Origin: JAAXHB01 sp965221635
GTDB lineage: Bacteria; Actinomycetota; Acidimicrobiia; Acidimicrobiales; Aldehydirespiratoraceae
DNA: 64,000 bases
Assembly (NCBI GenBank): GCA_965221635.1
Contig: OZ244902.1
Location: forward strand, 496,001 to 560,000
Direction of reading: 5' to 3'
Made by a program: the position numbers and the translations under genes. Each line of letters opens with the position of its first letter. The stretch's first letter is position 1. The notes beneath the pieces are model-generated. The model was not told where the DNA came from. It did no database searches and saw only the letters and a program-made list of their open reading frames with translations. Below are positions 32,480 to 41,043 of this stretch, piece after piece.

Positions 32480-34480
32480 ATGACCACCCCCATGCACTTG
32501 CTGCACCGGATGGGCGCCGACCACTCCAAGCTGAAGGGCAAGGCGATCACCCCGGGAACGACCCGGCGGGTGTGGGAATGCGCGCGCCCCTACCGGGCGA
32601 TGATCGCCGCGTTCGTGGTGACCGTGGTGGGCGGCACGTTTCTTGGGTTGCTGCCGCCGCTGGTGATCCGCGAGATTTTCGACTCGGCCATAGCCGATGG
32701 CGACGGCGGCTACCTGAACGTGCTGTTCGGGGTGTTGGTGGCAGCCGCTCTCGGCGAGGCGGTGTTGTCGCTTGTGGGACGCCGCCTGAGTTCCGGAATC
32801 GGCGAGGGCTTGATTTTCGACCTGCGGTGCCGGTTGTTCGACCATGTGCAGCAAATGCCGGTGGCCTTCTTCACCCATACCCAGACCGGCACGCTGGTGA
32901 GCAGGCTCAACAACGATGTGATCGGCGCGCAGCGGGCCTTCACAGGAACGCTCGGCACTGTTGTGGGCAACGTGATCACCCTCACGGGAACGTTGATCGC
33001 CATGATCGTGCTGGAGTGGCGCCTGACGCTTCTGGCGGTGGCAGTGTTGCCGGTGTTCGTGTTGCCCGCGCAGCGAGTGGGTCGTGGCTTGCAGGCCATC
33101 ACCCGTGAGGGCATGAACGTGAACGCGTCGATGAACAACACCATGACCGAGCGTTTCAACGTGGCCGGCGCGATGCTGGTGAAGCTCTTCGGGCGTCACC
33201 GTGACGAGTCCGCCAATTTCGCCGGGCGAGCCGGTCGGGTGCGCAACATCGGCGTGCGCAGCGCCATGTACGCACAGGTTTTTTTGGTGGCGCTCACCAT
33301 GGTGGGAGCGGTGGGAACGGCGCTGATTTACTGGCTTGGCGGGCATTTGGCCCTCGACGGTTCGCTGAGCGTGGGCACCTTGGTGGCGCTGGGGTTGTAC
33401 ACGGTGCGGATCTACGTGCCGCTGGCGAGTCTCTCGCATGCCAGGGTGGACGTGATGACCGCTTTCGTGAGCTTCGAGCGGGTGTTCGAGGTGCTCGACA
33501 CTCCCAACCCGATCGTTGACACCGCCGGAGCCAGGTCGTTGCACAAGCCCAAGGGCAGGGTGGAGTTCCGCGACGTGGCGTTCAGCTACCCGCCTGTGCT
33601 CGAGGGCGCACCCGAATCGCTTCGAGCCGAGGCCCTCAGCCGCGAAACACCCGACGCCGAGGGTTCGCGTCCACCCGCCCACACCGGCCACGGGGACAAC
33701 GACACGACCGGCTCGGATCGTTCCGGCTCGGCTGCCGGTGACGCGCAAGTGGTGGAGACCTCACCAATGGTGTTGCAGGACATCAATTTCGTGGCCGAAC
33801 CGGGGCAGATGGTGGCAATTGTGGGGCCGTCCGGGTCGGGGAAATCGACTTTGGTGTCGCTTGTGCCGCGCCTGTACGACGCCGGCGCCGGGCAGGTTCT
33901 GGTGGACGACGAGGACGTGCGCAACCTCACCGGTGATTCGCTGCGTTTGTCGATCGGTGTGGTCACCCAGGATCCGCATTTGTTTCACGACACTGTGGCC
34001 GCCAATTTGCGTTACGCCAAACCCGAAGCGAAGCAGTCCGAACTGGAGGCGGCGTGCCGTGCGGCTCGTATTCACCACACGATCGCTTCGCTGCCCGACG
34101 GGTATTCCACGGTTGTCGGTGAGCGCGGCTACCGCCTTTCCGGTGGCGAGAAGCAGCGACTGGCGATAGCACGAATGCTGCTGAAGGATCCGGTGATCGT
34201 GATCCTCGACGAGGCCACCTCTCATCTCGACACAGACAACGAGGCGCAGGTGCAGGAAGCGCTCGCCGAGGCGCTGCGGGGCAGGACTTCTCTGGTGATA
34301 GCGCACCGCCTGTCCACAATCACCGACGCCGACGTGATCGTGGTGCTCGACGACGGGCGCATAGTGCAGCGCGGCACCCACGAAGAGCTGCGACGAGCAG
34401 CCGGACTGTACGCAGAGTTGTACGAGGTGCTGGTGCGTGCCGAATCCGAGGCCGCCACAAAGGAGGCGCTGGTGGGATGA
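32480..34480 (+). CDS. ABC transporter, fused permease/ATPase (exporter type)
   Basis: The 666-residue half-transporter has a six-helix membrane domain (about residues 35-325) and a nucleotide-binding domain with Walker A VGPSGSGKSTLVSL, signature LSGGEKQRLAIARMLL, Walker B PVIVILDEATSHLD and H-loop IAHRLSTITDA. An unusual ~55-residue disordered, Ser/Gly/Asp-rich insertion (about residues 372-428) separates the first strand of the NBD (RDVAFSYPP) from QDINFVAEPGQMVAI. It probably works as a homodimer exporting a lipid, peptide or drug; the substrate is unknown. It overlaps xseA by 4 bp (ATGA). Confidence 0.88.
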   Translation: MTTPMHLLHRMGADHSKLKGKAITPGTTRRVWECARPYRAMIAAFVVTVVGGTFLGLLPPLVIREIFDSAIADGDGGYLNVLFGVLVAAALGEAVLSLVGRRLSSGIGEGLIFDLRCRLFDHVQQMPVAFFTHTQTGTLVSRLNNDVIGAQRAFTGTLGTVVGNVITLTGTLIAMIVLEWRLTLLAVAVLPVFVLPAQRVGRGLQAITREGMNVNASMNNTMTERFNVAGAMLVKLFGRHRDESANFAGRAGRVRNIGVRSAMYAQVFLVALTMVGAVGTALIYWLGGHLALDGSLSVGTLVALGLYTVRIYVPLASLSHARVDVMTAFVSFERVFEVLDTPNPIVDTAGARSLHKPKGRVEFRDVAFSYPPVLEGAPESLRAEALSRETPDAEGSRPPAHTGHGDNDTTGSDRSGSAAGDAQVVETSPMVLQDINFVAEPGQMVAIVGPSGSGKSTLVSLVPRLYDAGAGQVLVDDEDVRNLTGDSLRLSIGVVTQDPHLFHDTVAANLRYAKPEAKQSELEAACRAARIHHTIASLPDGYSTVVGERGYRLSGGEKQRLAIARMLLKDPVIVILDEATSHLDTDNEAQVQEALAEALRGRTSLVIAHRLSTITDADVIVVLDDGRIVQRGTHEELRRAAGLYAELYEVLVRAESEAATKEALVG

Positions 34481-35778
34481 CCGGCGCGCAGACGCTGTCG
34501 GTGAGCCAACTGACCCAACTGGTGAACGTCGCACTCGAAGCGGTTGCGCCCGAGGGGGTGTGGGTGGCAGGTCACATTGCGTCGATCAGCAGACCCCGCA
34601 CGGGCCACGTGTATTTCGAGTTGATCGACCCGGCCGAACAACCAGGCCGTAATCCCAAGGCAAAGGTGGCCGTGACGTTGTTTCGCGACATGAAACAGGA
34701 CGTGAACGACGCCATCAAGCGTTACGGCAACTCCATGCGCATGAGCGAAGGGGTGCAGATCCGGATTTTCGGGCGCCTCAACTACTACGCCCCGCAGGGG
34801 CAACTGCAGATCGTGATGAGCGCCATCGACCCCGCGTACACGTTGGGCCGCATCGTGGCGGATCGCGATCTTCTGCTGAAGAAACTGGCCGACGAGGGAA
34901 TCCTCCGAGCCAACAAGGCTCATCCGGTTCCGGCGGTGCCGCTTCGGGTGGGTCTGGTGACCTCGGTGGGCAGCGCTGCGCATTCCGACGTGATGCGCAT
35001 TCTCGGCGACAGCTCCTACGGATTCACGGTGATGCAAGCCGACACCGCGGTTCAAGGCCCCAAGGCGCCGATGTCGGTGGTGGCGGCGATCAAAGCCGTG
35101 GCCGCTGACTGTGACGTTGTGCTGGTGGTGCGCGGAGGTGGAAGCGCAACCGATTTGGTGGCGTTCGACGACGAGGGCGTGGCGCGGGCGATTGCCTTGT
35201 GCGAACGGCCCGTGTTCACCGGCATCGGCCACGAAACCGATCACAGCGCCGGCGACGCTGTTGCCCACACCGCCCGCCCCACACCAACCGCAGCCGCGGC
35301 GGCGGTGGTGCGGATCGTGGATGACTGGCTTCAGGGACTCGACGCCACGGGGCAGGCCATCGCCACCGAGGCAGGAAGGTCGCTGACTTCGGCCGGGAAC
35401 CGTCTTGATCGCTGCGGCGCGGCCACCGCCCGGCTCGCGTTCGGGGCAGCTCAGCGGGCCGATCGTGGGGTGGAGGCTGCGGCGCGGCGTGTTGTGCGCG
35501 CCGGGATGCTCGTTGACCGTGAGGCCCGTTCTCGGTGGCGCCGGGGTGTGGCGCGTTTGTCCGCGGCGGCGGAGCTGGGGTTGCGCACGGCCGAGAACCG
35601 AGTTGCCACGGCGTCGGCCCAGACCCGGTCGCTGGATCCGGCTCGACTGTTGCGCCGGGGCTGGTCGATCACCCGTCGCCACGACGGCGCCCTGGTGAGA
35701 TCGGTGGCGGATGTGTCGTCCGGTGAGCGCCTTGAGACCCAGGTCGCCGACGGCACGATCACCGGCACAGCCGACTGA
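34477..35778 (+). CDS. xseA: exodeoxyribonuclease VII large subunit
   Basis: The 433-residue protein has the N-terminal OB-fold (QLTQLVNVALEAVAPEGVWV, GHVYFELIDP) and the nuclease core with family motifs VGLVTSVGSAAHSDVMRIL, DVVLVVRGGGSATDLVAFDD and VFTGIGHETDHSAGDAVAHT. The C-terminal region (RLLRRGWSITRRHDGALV) also fits. With XseB it degrades single-stranded DNA to oligonucleotides. ATG 34477 overlaps the ABC gene stop. xseB follows after 223 bp, so the pair is probably co-transcribed. Confidence 0.93.
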   Translation: MTGAQTLSVSQLTQLVNVALEAVAPEGVWVAGHIASISRPRTGHVYFELIDPAEQPGRNPKAKVAVTLFRDMKQDVNDAIKRYGNSMRMSEGVQIRIFGRLNYYAPQGQLQIVMSAIDPAYTLGRIVADRDLLLKKLADEGILRANKAHPVPAVPLRVGLVTSVGSAAHSDVMRILGDSSYGFTVMQADTAVQGPKAPMSVVAAIKAVAADCDVVLVVRGGGSATDLVAFDDEGVARAIALCERPVFTGIGHETDHSAGDAVAHTARPTPTAAAAAVVRIVDDWLQGLDATGQAIATEAGRSLTSAGNRLDRCGAATARLAFGAAQRADRGVEAAARRVVRAGMLVDREARSRWRRGVARLSAAAELGLRTAENRVATASAQTRSLDPARLLRRGWSITRRHDGALVRSVADVSSGERLETQVADGTITGTAD

Positions 35779-36001
35779 CCCCCGCCGCTGAATCCGGCGA
35801 ACACACCCGGCGTCCGCATACTCCGGGCGAGGCAGCGGGTCGGGTTTCACCGGTACAGTCGCCGACCAGCCATCGCCGGCGCCACCACCACCGGCGCCAC
35901 CACCACCGCACGGTCACAGGTGGCCCGCAGCCCGGGCTGTTGTGACCCCGGCAAGCGGGTTGCGTGCCCACAGATCGCAACATCGAGAGATCGGGAGAAC
36001 G

Positions 36002-36340
36002 GTGCTTCGCAAACAATCGCAAGAGGAATCTGCCGACGCCGACGACACTGAGGCTGCGGCGCCAAACGACGAGCAGGCTCCGGAAGCCGAATCGGATTGC
36101 TCCGCCGAGGCGCCCGTTGAGCCTTCTTCGGGTGACGATCCCGGCTACGCCGAGGCAATGGAAGAACTGGAGCAGATCCTTGCCGACCTTGAAGGTGAGG
36201 ACGCCGACGTGGACGTGCTGGGAATGCGCGTGGAACGGGCTGCGCATCTCATTGAGGTTTGCCGACGGCGCATCACCGATGCCCGGATGAAGGTGGAGCA
36301 GGTGGTGATAAGGATCGATCCCGACCTGAACGCCGACTAG
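36002..36340 (+). CDS. xseB: exodeoxyribonuclease VII small subunit
   Basis: The 112-residue protein ends in the XseB domain, residues ~50-112: YAEAMEELEQILADLEGEDA, VLGMRVERAAHLIEVCRRRI. It is preceded by an acidic Glu/Asp/Ala-rich extension of about 45 residues that typical XseB proteins (60-80 residues) lack. GTG 36002 has GGGAGA upstream at good spacing and is preferred to the frame opening at 35942. It binds XseA to form the active complex. Confidence 0.88.
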   Translation: MLRKQSQEESADADDTEAAAPNDEQAPEAESDCSAEAPVEPSSGDDPGYAEAMEELEQILADLEGEDADVDVLGMRVERAAHLIEVCRRRITDARMKVEQVVIRIDPDLNAD

Positions 36341-36381
36341 CCACACCCGTCCTCCGGGCTGAGCTTCAAATCTGAATTGTG

Positions 36382-36402
36382 GTACAAATTAGTTTCTTGT
36401 AC
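36382..36402. promoter_or_regulatory. inverted repeat in AT-rich promoter region
   Basis: GTACAA (36382-36387) and TTGTAC (36397-36402) form a perfect inverted repeat with 9-bp spacing, in a short AT-rich island that contrasts with the GC-rich surroundings. It lies 100 bp upstream of the DUF1761 gene. It could be a repressor or activator site; no regulator is identified. Confidence 0.35.
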
Positions 36403-36502
36403 TGAAGTAGCGCAAGTGTTCGCCTGTTCCGGCGACGCGGTTGTGTTGGGGCGTAGGCTGGTCTCAACCATTACCGGACTCCGAAACGAAGGGACAGGAA
36501 CA

Positions 36503-36928
36503 ATGGACAGCTTTGATCTTGGAGGTTTGAACTACTGGGCGGTCCTGGTGGCCGTGGTGTTCAACCAGGTGCTCGGCGCGGCCTGGTACAGCATGTTGGC
36601 CAAGCCTTGGATGGCCGAGGTTGGCCTCTCATCAGAAGACATGGAAGCCATGAAGGGCACGCCTCGACAGTGGTATCCCTACGTGGTTGCCATTGTTGCC
36701 GCGATCGTTTTCACCATCGCTTTGGCGCTGTTGGCCCAGGGCCTGTCGGTTGACGGCTTCGGCGAGGGACTCGGCCTTGGGCTGATGGCGGCCGTCGGGT
36801 TCATTTGCACCACCAACGCCCTGAACTACTCGTTTGAGGGTCGCAGCCTGAAGCTGTTTCTCATCAACAGCGGCTACCCGTTGGTGTCCTACAGCGTGAT
36901 CGGCATCCTGCTCGGCACCTGGACATAG
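36503..36928 (+). CDS. DUF1761 family membrane protein
   Basis: The 141-residue protein has four predicted transmembrane segments: LNYWAVLVAVVFNQVLGAAW, PYVVAIVAAIVFTIALALLA, GLGLGLMAAVGFICTTNALN and FLINSGYPLVSYSVIGILLG. The pattern VVFNQVLGAAWYS...W and GFICTTNALNYSFEGRS matches DUF1761. Function is unknown for the family. GAAGGGACAGGAACA precedes ATG 36503. It appears to have its own promoter, with the inverted repeat upstream. Confidence 0.85.
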   Translation: MDSFDLGGLNYWAVLVAVVFNQVLGAAWYSMLAKPWMAEVGLSSEDMEAMKGTPRQWYPYVVAIVAAIVFTIALALLAQGLSVDGFGEGLGLGLMAAVGFICTTNALNYSFEGRSLKLFLINSGYPLVSYSVIGILLGTWT

Positions 36929-37006
36929 CACTTGGCGCCCGGCTGCGCAACTGCGCTGCGGGGCACACACTGGGCGGGTCGAGGCGAGGCTGAGTATCGT
37001 CGGCTC

Positions 37007-38143
37007 GTGCCTCGCAGCGACCCGCCGGCCGCTCTCACCACGGTCGCTCGGCGGATCGATTCGCTGCTTGATGGCCTGCTCGCGGCTGAGCGCGCCCGCT
37101 GGAGGCAACTTGATCCAGCGCTGGAAGAACCGCTGGACGACCTGTCACAGTTGGTGCTCTCGGGCGGCAAGCGCATCCGTCCCGCCTACTGCTACTGGGG
37201 ATGGGTGATCGCCGGAGGCGCCAATTCCGACCTTGGGGGCGCGTCCGGGCACCCCGCGGGCGGGCACCTGTCGGGTGGGCAACCCGAAGCGGCCGGGAGC
37301 GAGCGGCTGGTGCTTGCGCCGGTGTGCGCAGCCGGATGCGCGCTGGAGCTGCTGCACGCCTTCGCCTTGGTACACGACGACGTGATGGACGCCTCCCCCA
37401 CCAGGCGCAACGCCCCCTCGGTGTGGGCGAAGTTCGTGGCTCGCCACCAGCAGCGCAACTGGCACGGCGAGACCCGTCGTTTCGGGGAGTCGGCGGCCGT
37501 TTTGGTGGGTGACATGGCAATGGTGCTCGCCGACCAAACCCTCGGCGCCGTGCCCGCAGAGGCTCGAGGCGTGTGGGACACGCTGCGCACCGAGCTGAAC
37601 ATGGGCCAGTACCTCGACGTGGCGGGAACCGCCCGGGGCGGGGTGAGCGCAGCTGAGGCCCGAACGATCATCGAGCACAAGACGGCCGGTTACACAGTGG
37701 TGCGGCCGCTGCAACTGGGCGCCGCGCTGGCGGGGCGACCCGACCTGGCCGACGCGTTGGATCGTTACGGCCGGCCCGTGGGCACCGCCTTTCAGCTTCG
37801 CGACGACGTGCTCGGCGCGTTCGGCGACCCGTCGGCCACGGGCAAACCGGTGGGTGACGACCTTCGCGAGAACAAGCCGACTCTGCTGATGGCACTGGCG
37901 CGCAGCGCAGCCGACGAAGCGCAGCTCGCCGTTTTGGACACTTGTGGCCCGGCCATGGACCACACCGCCATGGCCGCGGTGCAGCAGGTGATCACCGACA
38001 CCGGCGCCCTGGCCGCAATCGAGACCGAAATCGACACCCTGTTGGGCAGCGCCCTCGCCGCCATCGAACACCTGCCCGAGGTGCTACACGCCCGTGAGGC
38101 GCTGGTCGATCTCGCTCGCTACGTGGCCGCAAGGCGCACCTGA
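37007..38143 (+). CDS. polyprenyl (geranylgeranyl-type) diphosphate synthase
   Basis: The 378-residue protein is a trans-isoprenyl diphosphate synthase. The first Asp-rich motif is in ALVHDDVMDASPTRRN (DDxxD) and the second in FQLRDDVLGAFGD (DDxxG/D). The substrate motif SGGKRIRPAYCYWG, the KTAGYTV segment and the GDDLRENKPTLL tail also match. It elongates allylic diphosphates with isopentenyl diphosphate for carotenoids, quinones or lipid carriers. A Gly/His-rich loop of about 25 residues (near residue 85) is extra. GTG 37007 (VPRSDPPAALTTV) is favoured over the open frame upstream. Confidence 0.88.
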   Translation: MPRSDPPAALTTVARRIDSLLDGLLAAERARWRQLDPALEEPLDDLSQLVLSGGKRIRPAYCYWGWVIAGGANSDLGGASGHPAGGHLSGGQPEAAGSERLVLAPVCAAGCALELLHAFALVHDDVMDASPTRRNAPSVWAKFVARHQQRNWHGETRRFGESAAVLVGDMAMVLADQTLGAVPAEARGVWDTLRTELNMGQYLDVAGTARGGVSAAEARTIIEHKTAGYTVVRPLQLGAALAGRPDLADALDRYGRPVGTAFQLRDDVLGAFGDPSATGKPVGDDLRENKPTLLMALARSAADEAQLAVLDTCGPAMDHTAMAAVQQVITDTGALAAIETEIDTLLGSALAAIEHLPEVLHAREALVDLARYVAARRT

Positions 38144-38324
38144 AACACCCCCCAGGCGGCGCCGCAACCACATCCCAAGGCGGCTTCAGACCCCACCGGC
38201 CACAGCCACCATCACACTCCGCGCTTCTCACTCCGCAACAGGCCCGCGCCCGCACCAATCCAAGTGACATCCGCCACAGGCAAACCGCCACATTCAGCAC
38301 GGGGGGCGTCGGTAGCGTTTGCTG

Positions 38325-39446
38325 GTGCAGAGTCCGGTTCGCCTCGTTTACCTGCTGCGACCTGCGGTTGGGATTGGCATTTTGCTTGCGGTGGGCTTCG
38401 GTGTGCTCGCCTTCGTGTCCACGCCGTTCTTGTTGCCCGAGATCACCGATCACTACGGAATCGGCCTGGGTGTGGCCTCGCTGATCGGTGTGGCGCAGTT
38501 GGGTGGTTTCGTGATCGCCACCTGGGCCGCGGGGCGTTGGTTGCAACCCCGAGAGAAGGTGTTCGTGGCCGGGGTGGGCATGGCTGCATTCGCCAATCTG
38601 GTGTCCGCTGCGCTGCCTGTCTTTGGGCTGCTGGTGGCGTTGCGATTGTTGAGCGGGCTGGCTTTGGGGCTGCTGGCTTGGTACGGCTGGGTGCAGGCAT
38701 TCGGCGACTCGCGGCGCATGAGCGACGTGACCGTGTCGGGCCCCGTGGTCGGGGTTGTGGCGGCGCCCATGGTGTCCACCCTTCTCGACGCGGGCGGCCC
38801 TCGGATTGTGTTCCTGGTGCTGGCCGGGGTTTCGCTGCTGCCGTTGGTGTTCGGCTACCGAAGCCAGGTTCGGGAACTCCCGCAGCGGGGCACGCGCAAC
38901 CGCGCAATGCCCGCGGCCCGTGTGCTGCTGATCTGTTTGGGCCTGTTCACCTTGGGCGGGTCTTCGGTGTTCGTGTACGCCGTGGTGCTGGGCACCGGCG
39001 AGCCGAACTTGTCGGTGTCGATGATCGCCACCGGTTTCAGTCTCAATGCCGTGGTTGCGATCCCCGCGGCGGGATGGAAGTCGCTGCGACAGTTGCCGAG
39101 CCTGCCCATGGCCGCCACCGCAATTTGTGCGCTGTTGATGACCACCGCCGGTTCGGACTGGTTGTTTCTCGCTGCGCTGATCGTGTGGGGGTTCTTCTTC
39201 TGGCTTGCAGTCCCCGGGGTGTTCGAGGTGCTCGCGAGCCGGTCGCGCTACCCCGAGGAGAGGGTTGGCGACGCCCAGTCCGTGATGGCAGCGGGACGTG
39301 CCGGCGGCCCGCTGCTAGGCGGCTTGCTCATCGACAGCGCAGGCGCAGTGATTCTCGGCGTGGTGGGCGCCGGTCTAATGGTGATCGCCGCCGCGGGAGT
39401 GTTCACCACCCGCAGCATCGCCAAACCCGTCGAAAGCCTCCAGTAA
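38325..39446 (+). CDS. major facilitator superfamily transporter
   Basis: The 373-residue integral membrane protein has about 11-12 hydrophobic helices, beginning VGIGILLAVGFGVLAFVSTP and ending GVVGAGLMVIAAAGVFTTR. An MFS-like loop lies between helices 2 and 3 (WAAGRWLQPREKVFVAG). The C-terminal half has GRAGGPLLGGLLIDSAGA. It resembles drug/metabolite efflux MFS permeases; the substrate is unknown. GTG 38325 or TTG 38319 may be the start. It is preceded by 181 bp with no other feature. Confidence 0.8.
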   Translation: MQSPVRLVYLLRPAVGIGILLAVGFGVLAFVSTPFLLPEITDHYGIGLGVASLIGVAQLGGFVIATWAAGRWLQPREKVFVAGVGMAAFANLVSAALPVFGLLVALRLLSGLALGLLAWYGWVQAFGDSRRMSDVTVSGPVVGVVAAPMVSTLLDAGGPRIVFLVLAGVSLLPLVFGYRSQVRELPQRGTRNRAMPAARVLLICLGLFTLGGSSVFVYAVVLGTGEPNLSVSMIATGFSLNAVVAIPAAGWKSLRQLPSLPMAATAICALLMTTAGSDWLFLAALIVWGFFFWLAVPGVFEVLASRSRYPEERVGDAQSVMAAGRAGGPLLGGLLIDSAGAVILGVVGAGLMVIAAAGVFTTRSIAKPVESLQ

Positions 39447-39460
39447 CCCCTCCCCCGCGC

Positions 39461-39724
39461 TCAGGCCCGGCTCGGATCACCGTTCACGATGGCGGTCACC
39501 GCCCGCCGACCGAGGCCGGACACCTCGCCCAGTTGCCGAAGCGAGGCACCCGCACGGTGGGCCACTCGGATCATGTCGTCACGCAGTGCCGCTTCGCGCA
39601 CCACTCGATCTGCGCTGAGCCCCACAACCGCCAGCGCGGCGCCAACCTCTCCGTCCAGGTCTCCCCGGAACTTCCCCATGGCCTCGTTGGCCACTGCAAT
39701 CTCGGTTTCGGAGTAGCTCATCAT
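39461..39724 (-). CDS. small helix-turn-helix-like protein (second of an overlapping pair)
   Basis: The 87-residue protein begins MMSYSETEIAVANEAMGKFR and ends with a probable helix-turn-helix (MIRVAHRAGASLRQLGEVSG then LGRRAVTAIVNGD). Its ATG overlaps the stop of the upstream 52-codon gene (GAATGATGAG), so the two are translationally coupled. Size, order and coupling resemble toxin-antitoxin pairs, but no toxin family is recognised. It is convergent with the MFS gene, 14 bp from its end. Confidence 0.65.
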   Translation of the reverse strand: MMSYSETEIAVANEAMGKFRGDLDGEVGAALAVVGLSADRVVREAALRDDMIRVAHRAGASLRQLGEVSGLGRRAVTAIVNGDPSRA

Positions 39725-39879
39725 TCCTCCCGCAACCCGGCAGCAAGCTTGTCCCGCAAGGTCATCAGCAAAGGGATTCTCGCCGAAGCTTCCCCAACAG
39801 CCTCCGCCGCGTTCAGGTGAGCCAAGGTCATCGCCAGAAGCTCCAGTGCCTCCACCCTGTGCAACTCCAAGCGCACCAT
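39721..39879 (-). CDS. tiny hypothetical protein (first of an overlapping pair)
   Basis: This 52-residue helical protein (MVRLELHRVEALELLAMTLA, ARIPLLMTLRDKLAAGLREE) overlaps the following gene by 4 bp. ATG 39879 is chosen, since the frame upstream adds only MGRRRLGSCH. No domain is recognised. Pairing with an HTH-like protein suggests a two-gene regulatory or toxin-antitoxin unit (inference). Confidence 0.55.
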   Translation of the reverse strand: MVRLELHRVEALELLAMTLAHLNAAEAVGEASARIPLLMTLRDKLAAGLREE

Positions 39880-39988
39880 ATGGCACGATCCTAACCGGCG
39901 CCGGCCCAAAATGAACCACTTGGAACGACATCAGGCGAGGAGATTCGGGGTCGGGCGGTCTCAATGAGCGAGGGCGACGTGGCAGGGT

Positions 39989-40798
39989 GTGGGAGTGATC
40001 GTGGTGGCCACCGCTTGCGATGAACTTGCCGGGGTGCGCGAGCGGATGCGTGCTCTGGGCGTGGCGTCGATCGAGGTTGTGGTTCCGGGTGGCGGCCGGC
40101 GCCTATTGATGGGCGCCGCTCCCGACCCTTTCGTCGAAGCCGAGATGGTGGTGTCGCTTCGGGCCGAGGGGGACATCGCCGTGGTGAGACCTGACGGCGG
40201 GGCTGCTCTGGTGGCTTGGCTGCGCGACACCCGCCCGGTGATTTTCGGTGATCGTCTCAGCGTTTGCCATGTGTTCGCCGAGCACGACCGCAGCGCTCTG
40301 CCTGGACTGATCGAACTGGGCCTCGGGGGATTCGGCAACGGCCACCATCCCACCACCCGTGTGATGGTGGAGCTGCTCATGGATCGGATCAACGGTGGCG
40401 AGCGGGTGCTGGACGTTGGTTGCGGCAGCGGAATCCTCGGCCTGTGCGCGCTCAAGTTGGGCGCATCACAGGTGACAGCGGTGGACAGCAACCCGCACGC
40501 CGTAACCGCAACACGACGCAACGCGGAGCTCAACGCCATGGCCGACCACGTGCACACCGCCGCTGATCTGCGTTGCGTCGCCGATGCCTTTGACGTGGTG
40601 TTGGCCAACGTGGCCAGGGCGGGCATAGTGGAACTCGCATCCCAACTGGTGTGCCGCGTGGCGCCCGGCGGCCTGCTCGCGGTGGGCGGCATCACACCGG
40701 CACAATGCGATCAGGTGGTGGGGTTCCTCCGCCCCATGGTGGAGATCGAAAGAAGAACGCAGGACCAATGGACAACCCTGGCGCTCACCACACCATGA
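39989..40798 (+). CDS. prmA: ribosomal protein L11 methyltransferase-like SAM methyltransferase
   Basis: The 269-residue protein has the PrmA signatures GFGNGHHPTTRVMVELL and LDVGCGSGILGLCALKLGA (SAM motif I), then VTAVDSNPHAVTATRRNAEL and DVVLANVARAGIVELA (catalytic loop, with NVARA in place of the usual NILA). PrmA trimethylates L11. The N-terminal ~100 residues are less like known PrmA, so a different protein substrate is possible. GTG 39989 is used as the start. It stands alone, divergent from the small gene pair. Confidence 0.8.
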   Translation: MGVIVVATACDELAGVRERMRALGVASIEVVVPGGGRRLLMGAAPDPFVEAEMVVSLRAEGDIAVVRPDGGAALVAWLRDTRPVIFGDRLSVCHVFAEHDRSALPGLIELGLGGFGNGHHPTTRVMVELLMDRINGGERVLDVGCGSGILGLCALKLGASQVTAVDSNPHAVTATRRNAELNAMADHVHTAADLRCVADAFDVVLANVARAGIVELASQLVCRVAPGGLLAVGGITPAQCDQVVGFLRPMVEIERRTQDQWTTLALTTP

Positions 40799-40885
40799 AC
40801 CCGGCACCAACCCCCTGGTGCACATTCGGCACCACCCCAAAGGGCACCATCACAGCGAGTCAAACACCTCCCAGGGCGTGTCGGG

Positions 40886-40977
40886 TGTCAAAAACCGACA
40901 TTGAAGCCTGTCAAAAACCGGGATTCTGACCTGTCAAAAACCGGGATTCTGACCTGTCAAAAACCAGCATCCAAGGC
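40886..40977. repeat. four-copy 23-bp tandem repeat upstream of DUF418 gene
   Basis: Units start at 40886, 40909, 40932 and 40955, each beginning TGTCAAAAACC. Copies 2 and 3 are identical (TGTCAAAAACCGGGATTCTG plus ACC). The outer copies diverge after the first 11-12 bases. The array ends about 65 bp before the DUF418 start codon and is on the gene's upstream side, so it may be a regulatory array. Confidence 0.85.
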
Positions 40978-41043
40978 TGCCGAGAGCTGGCCTCCATTCC
41001 CGCCGGGTTCAGTAGCGTCACACGAGAGAGGAAACGAAGTGAC

